The notes beneath the pieces are model-generated. The model made no database searches, had not been told where the DNA came from, and saw only the letters and a list, made by a program, of their open reading frames with translations. DNA of 64,000 nt from Streptomyces sp. STR69 (GTDB lineage: Bacteria; Actinomycetota; Actinomycetes; Streptomycetales; Streptomycetaceae), in NCBI RefSeq assembly GCF_024519455.1, contig NZ_JALJRY010000006.1, forward strand, positions 151,815 to 215,814. Direction: 5' to 3'. Position 1 is the first letter of the stretch. Each line of letters begins with the position of its first letter. The position numbers and the translations under genes were made by a program. Shown here piece by piece: positions 32,026 through 41,450 of this stretch.

Positions 32026-33036
32026 TCACAGGGCGGCCCGCTCCTTCAGCGGTTCCCACCATGCGCGGTTGTCGCGGTACCACTGCACTGTCTCCGCGAG
32101 GCCTTGCTCGAAGGTCTTGCGGGGCTCGTAGCCGAGCTCCTCACGGATCTTCGTGCAGTCCACCGAGTACCGGCGGTCGTGGCCCTTGCGGTCGGTGACG
32201 TACTCGACGCTGGTCTCCCAGTCGGCGCCACACGCCTTCAGCAGCAGTTCGGTCAACTCCCTGTTGCTGAGCTCCGTGCCGCCGCCGATGTTGTAGACCT
32301 CGCCGGCCCGGCCCTTGGTGCGCACGAGTTCGATGCCCTGGACGTGGTCGTCGATGTGCAGCCAGTCGCGGACGTTGCCGCCGTCGCCGTAGAGCGGGAC
32401 CTTCCTGCCGTCGAGGAGGTTGGTCACGAACAGCGGGATGACCTTCTCGGGGAAGTGGTGGTGCCCGTAGTTGTTGGAGCAGCGGGTGACGCGGACGTCC
32501 AGGCCGTGGGTGCGGTGGTACGACAGCGCGATCAGGTCGCTGGAGGCCTTCGCCGAGGAGTACGGCGAGTTGGGCTGGAGCGGGTGCGTCTCGGGCCAGG
32601 AGCCTTCGTCGATGGAGCCGTAGACCTCGTCGGTGGAGATGTGCACGAAGGTCTTGATGCCCGCGCGGTGGGCCGCGTCGATGAGGGTGTGGGTGCCGAC
32701 CACGTTGGTGCGCACGAACTCCGCGCCGCCGTCGATGGAGCGGTCCACGTGCGACTCGGCGGCGAAGTGCACCACCTGGTCGTGCTCGGCCAACAGCTTG
32801 CCGACCAGCTCGTGGTCGCAGATGTCGCCCTGCACGAAGGCGAAGCCGGGGTGCTCGCGCACCTCGTCGAGGTTGGCCGGGTTGCCCGCGTACGTCAGCT
32901 TGTCCAGGACGGTGATCGCGACGTCGCCGGGGCCCTCGGGGCCGAGCAGTGTACGGACGTAGTGCGAGCCGATGAAGCCGGCGCCGCCGGTCACCAGGAT
33001 CCGGGTGGAGGGGGCCGGAGCCGAAGGGGAGGTCAT
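32026..33036 (-). CDS. rmlB: dTDP-glucose 4,6-dehydratase
   Basis: A 336-residue extended short-chain dehydrogenase that turns dTDP-glucose into dTDP-4-keto-6-deoxyglucose. NAD-binding GGAGFIGSHYVRTLL lies near residues 17-31, followed by ISTDEVYG (active-site Thr/Asp/Glu), YSSAK (catalytic Tyr and Lys) and RCSNNYGHHHFPEK. ATG 33036 overlaps the stop of rmlA by four bases. The rmlC and rmlD genes for rhamnose are not in the window, so the final sugar is open. A glycopolymer or glycosylation role fits the GT2 gene across the divergent promoter. Confidence 0.95.
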   Translation of the reverse strand: MTSPSAPAPSTRILVTGGAGFIGSHYVRTLLGPEGPGDVAITVLDKLTYAGNPANLDEVREHPGFAFVQGDICDHELVGKLLAEHDQVVHFAAESHVDRSIDGGAEFVRTNVVGTHTLIDAAHRAGIKTFVHISTDEVYGSIDEGSWPETHPLQPNSPYSSAKASSDLIALSYHRTHGLDVRVTRCSNNYGHHHFPEKVIPLFVTNLLDGRKVPLYGDGGNVRDWLHIDDHVQGIELVRTKGRAGEVYNIGGGTELSNRELTELLLKACGADWETSVEYVTDRKGHDRRYSVDCTKIREELGYEPRKTFEQGLAETVQWYRDNRAWWEPLKERAAL

Positions 33037-34100
33037 GAAGAGATCTGTACCTTGCTGTGGTCGCCCAGGACGAGACGGTGGGCTGCGGGGTTGCGGGGCG
33101 CGGGAGTGACCTGGACGTTGCGGCCGATGAGGGACACCTCGACCCGCCGTACGCCGGTGATGGAGGAGTCGCGCAGGACGATGGAGTACTCGACTTCGCT
33201 GTCGTCGATCCGGCAGCCCTCGGAGACCGAGGTGAACGGGCCGATGTACGAGTCGCTGATCACCGAACCGGGGCCGATGACGGCCGGGCCGACGATGCGC
33301 GACCCGCGGACCTCGGCGCCGGCTTCGATGCGCACGCGGCCGATGATCTCGCTGGACTCGTCGACGGTGCCCTCGATGCGGGGCTCGACCGTCTCCAGGA
33401 CCGAGCGGTTGACCTCCAGCATGTCGGCGACGTTCCCGGTGTCCTTCCAGTAGCCGGAGATGGTCGTCGAGCGCACGTCCTTGTGCTGGTCGATCAGCCA
33501 CTGGATGGCGTGGGTGATCTCCAGCTCGCCGCGCCAGGAGGGCTCGATGGAGCGGACGGCCTCGTGGATCGCCGGAGTGAAGAGGTACACGCCCACCAGG
33601 GCGAGATCGCTCTTGGGCTCCTTCGGCTTCTCCTCCAGCCCCTTGACGCGGCCGTTCTCGTCGAGCTCGGCGACACCGAACGACGTCGGGTTGGGCACCT
33701 TGGTCAACAGGATCTGCGCGTCGGGGTGCTCGGTGCGGAACTCGTCGACGAGGCCGGTGATGCCGCCCACGATGAAGTTGTCGCCGAGGTACATGACGAA
33801 GTCGTCGTCGCCGAGGAAGTCGCTCGCGATGAGCACCGCGTGTGCCAGGCCGAGCGGCTTGTCCTGCGGGATGTACGTGACGTCGATCCCGAGCTTCGAG
33901 CCGTCGCCGACGGCTTCCCGGATCTCTTCGGCGGTGTCGCCGACGATGATCCCGACATCCGTGATCCCGGCGTCGGCGATGGCCTCAAGACCGTAGAAGA
34001 GCACGGGTTTGTTGGCGACGGGCACCAGCTGCTTGGCCGATGTGTGGGTTATGGGGCGCAGGCGTGTGCCCGAGCCACCGGAGAGAACGAGAGCCTTCAT
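33033..34100 (-). CDS. rmlA: Glucose-1-phosphate thymidylyltransferase (long type)
   Basis: A 355-residue enzyme making dTDP-glucose from dTTP and glucose-1-phosphate. MKALVLSGGSGTRLRPITHT (nucleotide loop) opens the protein, followed by MYLGDNFI (metal site) and EEKPKEPKSD. The C-terminal third (VDESSEIIGRVRIEAGAEV...GPFTSVSEGCRI) is a left-handed beta-helix, as in the longer StrD/RmlA variants of actinobacteria. ATG 34100 has an AGGA ten bases upstream; the ATG at 34109 lies too close to that site. It is followed by rmlB with an ATGA overlap. Confidence 0.94.
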   Translation of the reverse strand: MKALVLSGGSGTRLRPITHTSAKQLVPVANKPVLFYGLEAIADAGITDVGIIVGDTAEEIREAVGDGSKLGIDVTYIPQDKPLGLAHAVLIASDFLGDDDFVMYLGDNFIVGGITGLVDEFRTEHPDAQILLTKVPNPTSFGVAELDENGRVKGLEEKPKEPKSDLALVGVYLFTPAIHEAVRSIEPSWRGELEITHAIQWLIDQHKDVRSTTISGYWKDTGNVADMLEVNRSVLETVEPRIEGTVDESSEIIGRVRIEAGAEVRGSRIVGPAVIGPGSVISDSYIGPFTSVSEGCRIDDSEVEYSIVLRDSSITGVRRVEVSLIGRNVQVTPAPRNPAAHRLVLGDHSKVQISS

Positions 34101-34323
34101 GCGCGGCATCCTAACCGGGGCCCTGTCAAGCGACACTCCGGCCGGTCGGCCACAGTTCGCGAAACCGTTCCATGGGCTTTGTGATCCGTTTGTATCCTGG
34201 TCCGTCACTTGCTGTGACTGGGGCGGGTCGGCCACCCGCTAGCCTTAATCGAACGTCTACCGAGCGGTGACATGCGCCGGGTCCTGACGAATGACTCCCA
34301 GCAGCTGAGGCGGAAGAAGACAC

Positions 34324-36333
34324 ATGCCCATCAAGGTGAGCGTGGTGATCCCGGTCTACAACCCGGGCAAGTACATCGAGGACTGCATCGCCTCTCTTCT
34401 GCGTCAGAGCCTGCCGGACGACGAGTACGAAGCGATCTTCGTGAACGACGGTTCCACCGACGAGACTCCCGCGCGCCTGGACCGGCTCGCCGCCGAGCAC
34501 GCGCACATGCACGTCATCCATCAGGAGGCGTCCGGCTGGTCCGGCAAGCCCCGCAACGCGGGCATCGCGGCTGCCAAGGGTGAGTTCATCCAGTTCGTGG
34601 ACAACGACGACTGGCTGGGCGACGAAGCTCTCGAACGCATGTACAACTACGGCGTGGAGAACAAGGCCGACGTCATCGTGGGCAAGATGGTCGGCAAGGG
34701 CCGTGGCGTTCCCCGGGAGTTGTTCCGCAAGAACCGTCCGCGCGCCACTGTCGACAACGCCCCGCTGATCGACAGCCTCACCCCCCACAAGATGTTCCGC
34801 AAGGAGTTCCTCGACCGGCACAACCTCCGCTACATGGAGGGGCGTCGACGTCTTGAGGACCACGTTTTCGTCACCGAGGCGTACCTGCGGGCCGAGAACG
34901 TCGCGGTGCTCAGCGACTACCTGTGCTACTACCACATCAAGCGTGAGGACGCGGCCAACGCGGGCTTCCAGCGCTTCGACCCGGTCGGCTACTTCAAGAA
35001 CCTGCGTGAGGCCCTCGACGTCGTCGAGGGCCTCACCGAGCCGGGCCCGCTGCGTGACAAGCTCTTCCGCCGCTGGCTGCGCAACGAGATGGTCGAGCGC
35101 ATGCGCGGACAGCGCCTGCTGAAGCTGCCGGAGGACTACCGACAGGAACTGTTCGACGAGATCCACAAGGTGGTGGTCGAGCGCTTCGGACCTGGTGTCG
35201 CGGCCGGCCTGCAACCCGCGCAGCAGATCGTTGCGGGGCTGATCGCGGCCAACCGGCCGGCGGATGTCGAGGAGTTCGCCCAGTGGGAGTCGGGGATCAA
35301 GCCCTCCGGTGTTCTCGAGGAGCTCGGCTGGGAGGACGGCAGGCTGACGATCGGTTTCACCGCCGAGTACACGTCGGGCGGCGAGCCCATCACCTTCCGT
35401 GCCGACGGTGCGAAGGACCTGCTCGTTCCGCCGTTGCAACAGGCCAGCCTGGACGCCATCGCCCTGCTCGGTGCGAACACCGCTGCTCCGCTGGCCAAGT
35501 CGAAGGTGGACCTCGTCCTGCGCGAGCGTTCGACGGCTGCGGAGTTCTTCCAGCCTGTCGATCTGACCCGCGAGAAGGTCGCCGTGGAGGGGCAGGAGGG
35601 ATATTTCAGGCAGGTGCTGCGTGCCGTCGCGCGGGTGAACCCGTTGTCGGCGGCGAACGGTGCCGGACTGGACGCCGGTATCTGGGACGTCCTTATCCGC
35701 ATCAACTCGTGCGGGTGGGCCAAGGAGACCCGCCTCGGTTCCGTCCGCAGTGAGGAGGCGGGGCGCGGGCGCGGCGGCGCCGTCGTCGGCTCCCCGGCCC
35801 AGCTGGTCCTGCCGTACTGGACCGACCCGCAGGGCAACCTCTCACTCGACGTCGACCAGAGGACCGACCGGCTCGCGTACGAGTTCGCCGGTCTCGCCTC
35901 TGCCGACGTCACCGTGACGACGGACCCCGGCCGCCTCGTTGTCGTCCTGCCGTTCCACATCCAGGGCGAGAGCGAGGCAGCCCTGAAGCTGACGGACGTC
36001 GCGAGCGGTCGTGCGGTCGACCTCCCCGCCACGCTGACCGCCCGGGTGACCGGAGACGCCGACCTGGGTGCTGACCTCCCGCTCGGCGAGTTGGCGGACG
36101 GCCAGTGGCGGCTGGAGCTGACTCCGCCCTCGGCCGGGGTCGGCAAGCCGGTGGCCCTCCCGCTGGCCTTCGATGTCTCCGCGAGTGGAGGTGTCGTCGT
36201 CAAACGTCTCGCTGCTGCTGCGGCCGATCTGGCGGCGAAGGATCCCGGACGGCGCAGGCCTGGCACCCGCCCCGCGGCGTCGACGATCTTGCGCCGCGCC
36301 GCGGGCAAGGTCCGTCGGGCTCTGAAGAAGTAG
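34324..36333 (+). CDS. GT2 glycosyltransferase with large C-terminal extension
   Basis: A 669-residue GT-A enzyme. The N-terminal domain has VSVVIPVYNPGKYIEDCIASLL, IFVNDGSTDETPARL, GWSGKPRNAGIAAAKGEFIQFVDNDDW (DxD-like) and, near residue 180, RRLEDHVFVTEAY with the catalytic-base region. About 370 further residues form likely beta-sandwich domains. This layout resembles teichoic-acid modifying transferases such as TarS and capsule GT2 enzymes. The C-terminus is basic (RRAAGKVRRALKK), fitting membrane association. It is divergent from rmlA-rmlB and probably uses a nucleotide sugar from that pathway or a related one. Confidence 0.85.
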   Translation: MPIKVSVVIPVYNPGKYIEDCIASLLRQSLPDDEYEAIFVNDGSTDETPARLDRLAAEHAHMHVIHQEASGWSGKPRNAGIAAAKGEFIQFVDNDDWLGDEALERMYNYGVENKADVIVGKMVGKGRGVPRELFRKNRPRATVDNAPLIDSLTPHKMFRKEFLDRHNLRYMEGRRRLEDHVFVTEAYLRAENVAVLSDYLCYYHIKREDAANAGFQRFDPVGYFKNLREALDVVEGLTEPGPLRDKLFRRWLRNEMVERMRGQRLLKLPEDYRQELFDEIHKVVVERFGPGVAAGLQPAQQIVAGLIAANRPADVEEFAQWESGIKPSGVLEELGWEDGRLTIGFTAEYTSGGEPITFRADGAKDLLVPPLQQASLDAIALLGANTAAPLAKSKVDLVLRERSTAAEFFQPVDLTREKVAVEGQEGYFRQVLRAVARVNPLSAANGAGLDAGIWDVLIRINSCGWAKETRLGSVRSEEAGRGRGGAVVGSPAQLVLPYWTDPQGNLSLDVDQRTDRLAYEFAGLASADVTVTTDPGRLVVVLPFHIQGESEAALKLTDVASGRAVDLPATLTARVTGDADLGADLPLGELADGQWRLELTPPSAGVGKPVALPLAFDVSASGGVVVKRLAAAAADLAAKDPGRRRPGTRPAASTILRRAAGKVRRALKK

Positions 36334-36461
36334 CCGAACCTCGTTCCTGGGGCCGGGGCCGTGGCAGGTGTTCGGGCGGCCGGCGTCTCCGTGAAGGTCA
36401 TCGGCCGTCGTACGGGATGCGGCCGACCGGCATGGCGACGATTGCTCTGACGGAACGACCG

Positions 36462-38174
36462 CTACCGCTTCGGTACGTGGATGTCCGTGCTGCTCAGCGT
36501 CTGCGGCCTGTCCGTGAAGACCCTCAGCCGTACCCGCAAGTGGGCCCGGTTCGGCAGGGAATAGCGTCCCGTGCTCGGCACGAGTTCGTAGCGCGCCGAC
36601 CGGTGCGGACCCAGCACGGCCGGGCCGCTGCGCACGGTCCAGTACGCGGATGTGCTCTCGCCGGTGCTGGAGGCGAAGTGCGGAGCCAGCGCGGTGCCAC
36701 CGGTGTTGGTCGCCTGCACGGTGAGCCCGTGTATCCCGCCGCTGTCGCCCCGTACGTCGCTGACCACCAGCCGGATCGGCGGCCCGCTCGCGGCAGCGAC
36801 GGTCACACAGACGGCAGCGGGAACCAGCAGCACCGCGGCCAGGGCCACGCTGACCGCCCGCCGCCGCCCCAGAGGCAACCGGGGCTGCCACGCTGAAGCG
36901 AAGTCGGAGCTGGTGGCGGTGGCCGCGGCAGCGACCCACAACGGGGTCATCATCAAGTAATAGCCGTCCTGCGACCGCGTGGCCAGGTAGAACGCGCACC
37001 ATGGCAGTACGGCGGCGGCGGGGCCCAACCGCCGTACGAAGAGGGCGAACAGCACGAGCAGTCCGGCGGCCAGCAGCATGCTGCCGTACGAGTAGAAGTC
37101 CAGCCGGCTGCTGCCGTCGGAGAAGTAGTACGACAGGCCCATGATGCCCTGGCCGTGCGGGATCCCGTGCTGGGTGAACGGCAGGGCCAGGCCGGCTATC
37201 CAGGCCCGGGGGCTCTGCGCGATGAAGTAGGCGTTGGCGGCCAGGGCCACGACCGCGGAGATCGCGGTGAACCGTGCGACCACACCGAGAGCCGCCCGCG
37301 CCGAGAGCTCACCGCGCCGTACCGCGTAGACACCGATGAGCAGGAACGGCGTCAGGAACCAAGGCAGTTGATGTGTCGCACACGCGGCCCCGAGGAGCCC
37401 CGCGCGCACGATGTCCGAGCGGCGAAGCCGCCCCCCGGCGCCGATCGAGGGCCAGCGGATCACCACCGGGATGAGCAGCACGAGTGCCGGGATCGCCGGG
37501 TAGCCCATGGCCGCGTATCCCTTGAGCATGGGGAAGCCCAGGCAGACCGCTGTCGCGGCCGACCGCCACGGTGTCGGCAGCAGCCACCACAGCACCGCGG
37601 CGCCGACGATCAGCAGGAGGGTCGGGACGAGCGTGGCCGCCTTGGCACCGATCAACGCGTACACGGGAGCGTTCAGCAGCAGTGCCAACGGCGGATACGC
37701 GAAGGAGTAGTCCGCGCCGCCCGACATCGTCTTCGTCACCCCGACGTGGTGTTGCTGGAACACCCACGGCCACTCGTGCCCGTACACCGCGTGGCCGTGC
37801 ACCAGCTCGTGCGTGGCCTGGGTCATCAGCACCGTCTCGTCGTTCATCCCGCCGCCGAGGGCGTACGAGCACAGCGCCAGCACGATGCCGAGGAGCAGTA
37901 CCCCCGCGTCGACCAGTACGAGAGCGCGACGGTTGCGCACCGCGAGGGCCAGGACGCCCAGGATCAGGATGCCGGCGTACCCGAGCATGATCACTCCGCC
38001 GACCTTGGGTCGGGAAGCGATCGCCGTCGACCATTCGCCGCGTGTGCCGATGAACAGGCTGATGACGGCGAGCAGTGTGATCGCGCGGTGCAGCGGAGCA
38101 GGGCTTGCCGACGGAGACGGACTCGGGTGGATAAGTGGGGCATGGGTGGCGATACCGCCGACCGTCTTGCTCAT
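36462..38174 (-). CDS. Polytopic membrane protein, possible polyprenyl-sugar-dependent glycosyltransferase
   Basis: A 570-residue protein with about 11-12 membrane helices and a C-terminal extracytoplasmic beta-rich domain (about residues 470-570). The first large loop has the acidic GGGMNDETVLMTQATHELVHG and HEWPWVFQQHHVGVTKT. Acid residues after the first helices are typical of GT-C enzymes such as GT87/GT39, but I cannot assign a family. ATG 38174 has GAGGTG eight bases upstream; a GTG at 38183 is a less likely start. It faces the GT2 gene convergently and may act in the same glycopolymer pathway. Confidence 0.65.
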   Translation of the reverse strand: MSKTVGGIATHAPLIHPSPSPSASPAPLHRAITLLAVISLFIGTRGEWSTAIASRPKVGGVIMLGYAGILILGVLALAVRNRRALVLVDAGVLLLGIVLALCSYALGGGMNDETVLMTQATHELVHGHAVYGHEWPWVFQQHHVGVTKTMSGGADYSFAYPPLALLLNAPVYALIGAKAATLVPTLLLIVGAAVLWWLLPTPWRSAATAVCLGFPMLKGYAAMGYPAIPALVLLIPVVIRWPSIGAGGRLRRSDIVRAGLLGAACATHQLPWFLTPFLLIGVYAVRRGELSARAALGVVARFTAISAVVALAANAYFIAQSPRAWIAGLALPFTQHGIPHGQGIMGLSYYFSDGSSRLDFYSYGSMLLAAGLLVLFALFVRRLGPAAAVLPWCAFYLATRSQDGYYLMMTPLWVAAAATATSSDFASAWQPRLPLGRRRAVSVALAAVLLVPAAVCVTVAAASGPPIRLVVSDVRGDSGGIHGLTVQATNTGGTALAPHFASSTGESTSAYWTVRSGPAVLGPHRSARYELVPSTGRYSLPNRAHLRVRLRVFTDRPQTLSSTDIHVPKR

Positions 38175-38206
38175 GTGGGGCACACCTCAAGCAGGGCAGA
38201 TCGTGG

Positions 38207-39005
38207 TCAGATGAGACTGCTCTTGTAGTAGAAGCTCGCCATCTTATCCGTGGCGGTTGCTGAATTCTCCGAGGCGAACCCCATGACCAGTCGGCAGGCG
38301 GCCGTGTTGCTGGTGTCCGGGATCTGAATGGCGCGAGGCCCTCGGGTTCGCGGAAATAGAGGCTCTGGGCGGCCTTCGTGAGCTGGCGATCGCTGACGGA
38401 CCCTGTATTCCAGTCGATTCTGGTGATGTAAGTGTTTCCATCAGGGTTGGTGGGCGTCGTCGTTGTGCTGTCGGCATACGCGTAGGCGTTTCCGTCGATC
38501 ATGTACAGGTACTGGCCGAGGCTTGCGAAACCCTGGAAATCAGAATAGGCGCTACCGGTCGGCTGGGTGACCGTGGCCAGCGGAGTGAACGTGCCGGATT
38601 TGAAAGTGGCCAGGTCGTAGAGGCTGAATTTGAAGACGCCGCTGACTCGGTAGCGTACGGCCAGGCGGCTGTTGACCGGGTCGATGGCGACCGTGGTGCG
38701 GTCCGCTCCCGAGACCGGGCTGAACTTGGTCAGCTGGGACGAACCGGTGTTGAGGACCGTGCCGTTGGCGAACTTGAAGCGGGCCGGCTTGCTGCCCCAG
38801 CCATTGGTGTTGCCACTCTAATCGGTGGATGCGACGGCGTCCGTCTCGGTCCACAGATAGGCACTGTTGCCGGACGGCTCGGCGGCTGTCTGAACGCCAT
38901 GACCGAAGCCTTTGAGATACATACGGCCGATTTCGGCACCGGTGAGGTCGAGTCGGGTCACGACAAGGTCGCCGTTGGCTGTGCGTTCGTCCCCGGTGTA
39001 CTGGC
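38207..39005 (-). pseudogene. Broken phage-baseplate / teichoic-acid-C-like secreted protein gene
   Basis: On the minus strand three segments line up as one protein. GDLVVTRLDLTGAEIGRMYLKGFGHGVQ...ETDAVASTD is followed by a TAG stop near 38819. The same frame continues NTNGWGSKPARFKFANG ... SLYFREPEGLA to about 38325. After a two-base insertion, IQIPDTSNTAACRLVMGFASENS ... FYYKSSLI runs to the TGA at 38207. I recognise the Streptomyces family annotated as phage baseplate or teichoic acid biosynthesis protein C. The 5' half and signal peptide are missing; coding sense stops near 39005, where RHS sequence starts on the other strand. Confidence 0.8.
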
Positions 39006-39030
39006 GGGATTCGCCGGGGAGTTGTCGGGA

Positions 39031-39945
39031 TCCCTCGACTACGCCTGGAACACTCTCGGCCAGCTCACCAAGACCACCGTGCACGCCACCGGCGGTGACA
39101 AGACCACCAGCTACGTCTACGACCCCGACGGCAACCTCCTGGAGCGCGTCGCCCCCGCCGAGTCCGTCCTCTATCTCGGCGCCCAGGAAATCCACAAGGC
39201 AGGCACCGCCGGTCCCGTCGCCACCCGCTACTACAGCGACGGCACCTCCACGTCCGCCATGCGCGTCGCCGGCACCGGCAACGGCAACCTCACCTGGGTG
39301 ATGTCCGACCTGCAGAACTCCAGCCAGGTCACCGTCGACACCGCTACCGGCACCGCCAGCCGCCGTCGGTACCTCCCCTTCGGCGCCCAGCGCTCCACGT
39401 CGCTGCCCAGCAGCACCGACCGCGGCTTCCTCGGCAAGACCGAAGACGACTCCACGGGCCTGGACATCCTCGGCGCCCGCGCCTACGACCCCACCCTGGG
39501 GCGTTTCCTGAGCGCGGACCCGATGAGCAGTCCGTATGCACCGCAGGGGCTGAACGCCTATACCTACTCCCGCAACAATCCGACGAACTTCAGCGACCCC
39601 ACAGGGCTCGACCCGGGCGGTACACAGGGCACTTGCCTGTACGACCCGTCACTGCCCTGCAAGAAGTCCAAGCCGGCCACGGCCGCCGGCGCCGGGGCCG
39701 CGGCGGCCGCGACCCTGGGCAAGCCGAACAAGGGCGACGGCGGCTCACGCACCCTCACCCTGAAAGACGGTTCGACGTATCGGCTCAACAACCGTGAGAT
39801 CAACGGGAACGCCGACGAGAAGCCGGTCTTCGACTACCTCAACAACGGACTGAAAGACCAGGGCAAGTACTCGGACTTCGGTGACCAGGACGGCATCCAG
39901 TACGTCGGAATCCTGCGGGAATGGGCAGACGCACGGCCGACATGA
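39031..39945 (+). pseudogene. RHS-repeat protein, 3' remnant with variable C-terminal end
   Basis: RHS/YD-repeat sequence starts abruptly near 39031 (DYAWNTLGQLTKTTV, YVYDPDGNLLERV) and runs through LDILGARAYDPTLGRFLSADP and YTYSRNNPTNFSDPTGLDPGG, the conserved end of the RHS core. About 105 residues of variable C-terminal domain follow (TLTLKDGSTYRLNN, VFDYLNNGLKDQ). Full RHS proteins exceed 1000 residues; only about 300 remain, and no signal peptide or start belongs to them. The open frame extends leftward to 38899 only through antisense of the neighbouring pseudogene. The stop overlaps the next gene by ATGA. Confidence 0.8.
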
Positions 39946-40412
39946 TTCGCCTGAAGTGGTCGGGCGGAAAGATCGTCGAAGCGATCCGGGTCGGCATCGT
40001 CACTCGTGCGAGCAACGCGATCAACGGCGCCATCATGCGGCTGAAGGACAAGGCGGGCCAGATGGCCGGCAAGGATCGGCAGGCGGACGCGTCCGTAGTG
40101 AGCTTCAAGGGGGTGTCCGAAGAGGATGCCAGCGCCATCCTCAGCGCGGCCAAGGACCAGGTCGACATGGACGCGGTGCGGGCGGTAAGCCTCGACCAGG
40201 GCAACTTCTACGACGAGACCCAGGTGATCAAGCCCGGGGCCAGCAGCGTGTTCGAAGACATCGACGCGGTCGTGGGTGTCGGCGGAGGTGCGCCGATCGT
40301 CGAGGACGGCGTTCCCCTCAACCCGCGTGGGTCGACCGGGAGCAGCGGGTCCACCCCGATCGAGCCCGAAGAGGAGCCCCTGCCCTTCGAACCGATCGAA
40401 CCCATCGCCTGA
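39942..40412 (+). CDS. Hypothetical protein behind the RHS remnant
   Basis: A 156-residue protein whose ATG overlaps the RHS stop by four bases (ATGA). The first part is basic (MIRLKWSGGKIVEAIRVG, IMRLKDKAGQMAGKDRQ), the middle is helical (SEEDASAILSAAKDQVDMDAV), and the end is acidic and Pro-rich (PIEPEEEPLPFEPIEP). There is no signal peptide. Genes in this place are often immunity proteins or orphan toxin pieces, but no domain is recognised and its own expression is doubtful now that the RHS 5' part is gone. Confidence 0.55.
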   Translation: MIRLKWSGGKIVEAIRVGIVTRASNAINGAIMRLKDKAGQMAGKDRQADASVVSFKGVSEEDASAILSAAKDQVDMDAVRAVSLDQGNFYDETQVIKPGASSVFEDIDAVVGVGGGAPIVEDGVPLNPRGSTGSSGSTPIEPEEEPLPFEPIEPIA

Positions 40413-40448
40413 GTGACCTGGTAGGAATGCGGAGGAAGGAGGCGGAAC

Positions 40449-40937
40449 ATGGGTGGCTTCAAGTGCGTGTGCGGCAGACTCTTCAGCGGTTCCCACAACC
40501 CTGGAGAACAGTTCCGCCTCGTCCCCGACGACCTGTTCGACCAGATCGCCTGGCCCGACCCCTCGGATCTCGACACCGAGGAACGGCAGCGGGCCGTGGA
40601 GGCGTCGTTCTCGTCCCTCTACGCGTGCGGCAACTGCGGGCGGCTTCACCGGGAAGGCGACAACGGTTCGCTCACCCCGTACGTCGCCGACGCCTCCCCG
40701 CCCCGGATCTGGGCCGACTTCACCGTCCGGGACGAAATCGGCCGCGTACTCCTCCGCCACGACAGAAGCCTCGCCGACATCCGTCGCCAGAAGCTCCTCC
40801 TCAACCCGCCCCTCGAAGTGGTTCTCTACGACGACACCGGTACTGAGGCGCGAGGGGAGGCCGGCTTCGGCGACGACGGGGCCGGAGGCTGGGACGAAAC
40901 GCTTTGGGCGGTCACCCTGGAGGGTTCCGACGCCTGA
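40449..40937 (+). CDS. Hypothetical protein with paired Cys motifs
   Basis: A 162-residue protein with FKCVCGRLF near the N-terminus and YACGNCGRLHREGD near residue 60, four Cys that could bind one zinc. GGAGG stands just before the ATG at 40449. The rest (LTPYVADASPPRIWADF, RQKLLLNPPLEVVLYDD) gives no family match. It follows the previous gene by 36 bases. A role as immunity protein for the former RHS toxin is possible, inferred from position alone. Confidence 0.6.
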   Translation: MGGFKCVCGRLFSGSHNPGEQFRLVPDDLFDQIAWPDPSDLDTEERQRAVEASFSSLYACGNCGRLHREGDNGSLTPYVADASPPRIWADFTVRDEIGRVLLRHDRSLADIRRQKLLLNPPLEVVLYDDTGTEARGEAGFGDDGAGGWDETLWAVTLEGSDA

Positions 40938-41093
40938 GTGGTCACCAACGAGGTCACGCAGCCGTCCAGTTCCTCGGCGGCCAGGACGGTCTTCGGGTCG
41001 CCGCCGCGGCGCCATACGGCCCGCAGGCGAGGCCTTGGCCTCAGGAGCGCCTTCGTCGTCGTGGACGGCCTGCTCTCCGCGGATTGGCTTGAG

Positions 41094-41166
41094 CGCCCCC
41101 GGCAGGACTCGAACCTGCGGCCAAGCGCTTAGAAGGCGCCTGCTCTATCCACTGAGCTACGGGGGC
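41094..41166 (-). tRNA. tRNA-Arg (anticodon TCT)
   Basis: The minus strand folds as a complete cloverleaf: acceptor GCCCCCG pairs with CGGGGGC, the D-arm is GCTC-loop-GAGC, the anticodon stem GGCGC/GCGCT holds the loop CTTCTAA, and the T-arm is GCAGG-TTCGAGT-CCTGC. The anticodon TCT reads AGA, a rare codon in high-GC genomes. CCA is not encoded. It borders the RHS remnant region. Confidence 0.95.
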
Positions 41167-41450
41167 CGGGTGTGGTGGCCTCGGTCGTGGTGTGCCCGGG
41201 TGTGGGCCGGTCCGTGACGTTGCCGGGGACAAGGATAGGGCTCCCGGGTCCTTGTCCCTGTTGCTTCCCCTCCGTGGCTCGATGTGGAGGTTCGGTGAAG
41301 CGGTCCTGATAATCGCAGGCAGGTACGAATCGTGCACCGCTTTTGGTGCCCCGCGCCACGGGTGTTGTGCACTCGTTATGCCTGGACTGTGCCCATGCCC
41401 CAGTCATCCCTTCCGTCCGTTGTGTTCTGTCGGCGCGCAGACATGCTCAT

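Noticed and set aside
38899..39030. ATG at 38899 as the true start of the RHS protein
   Set aside because: The first 40 or so codons are the antisense of the baseplate-like pseudogene, so the start is an accident of the junction.
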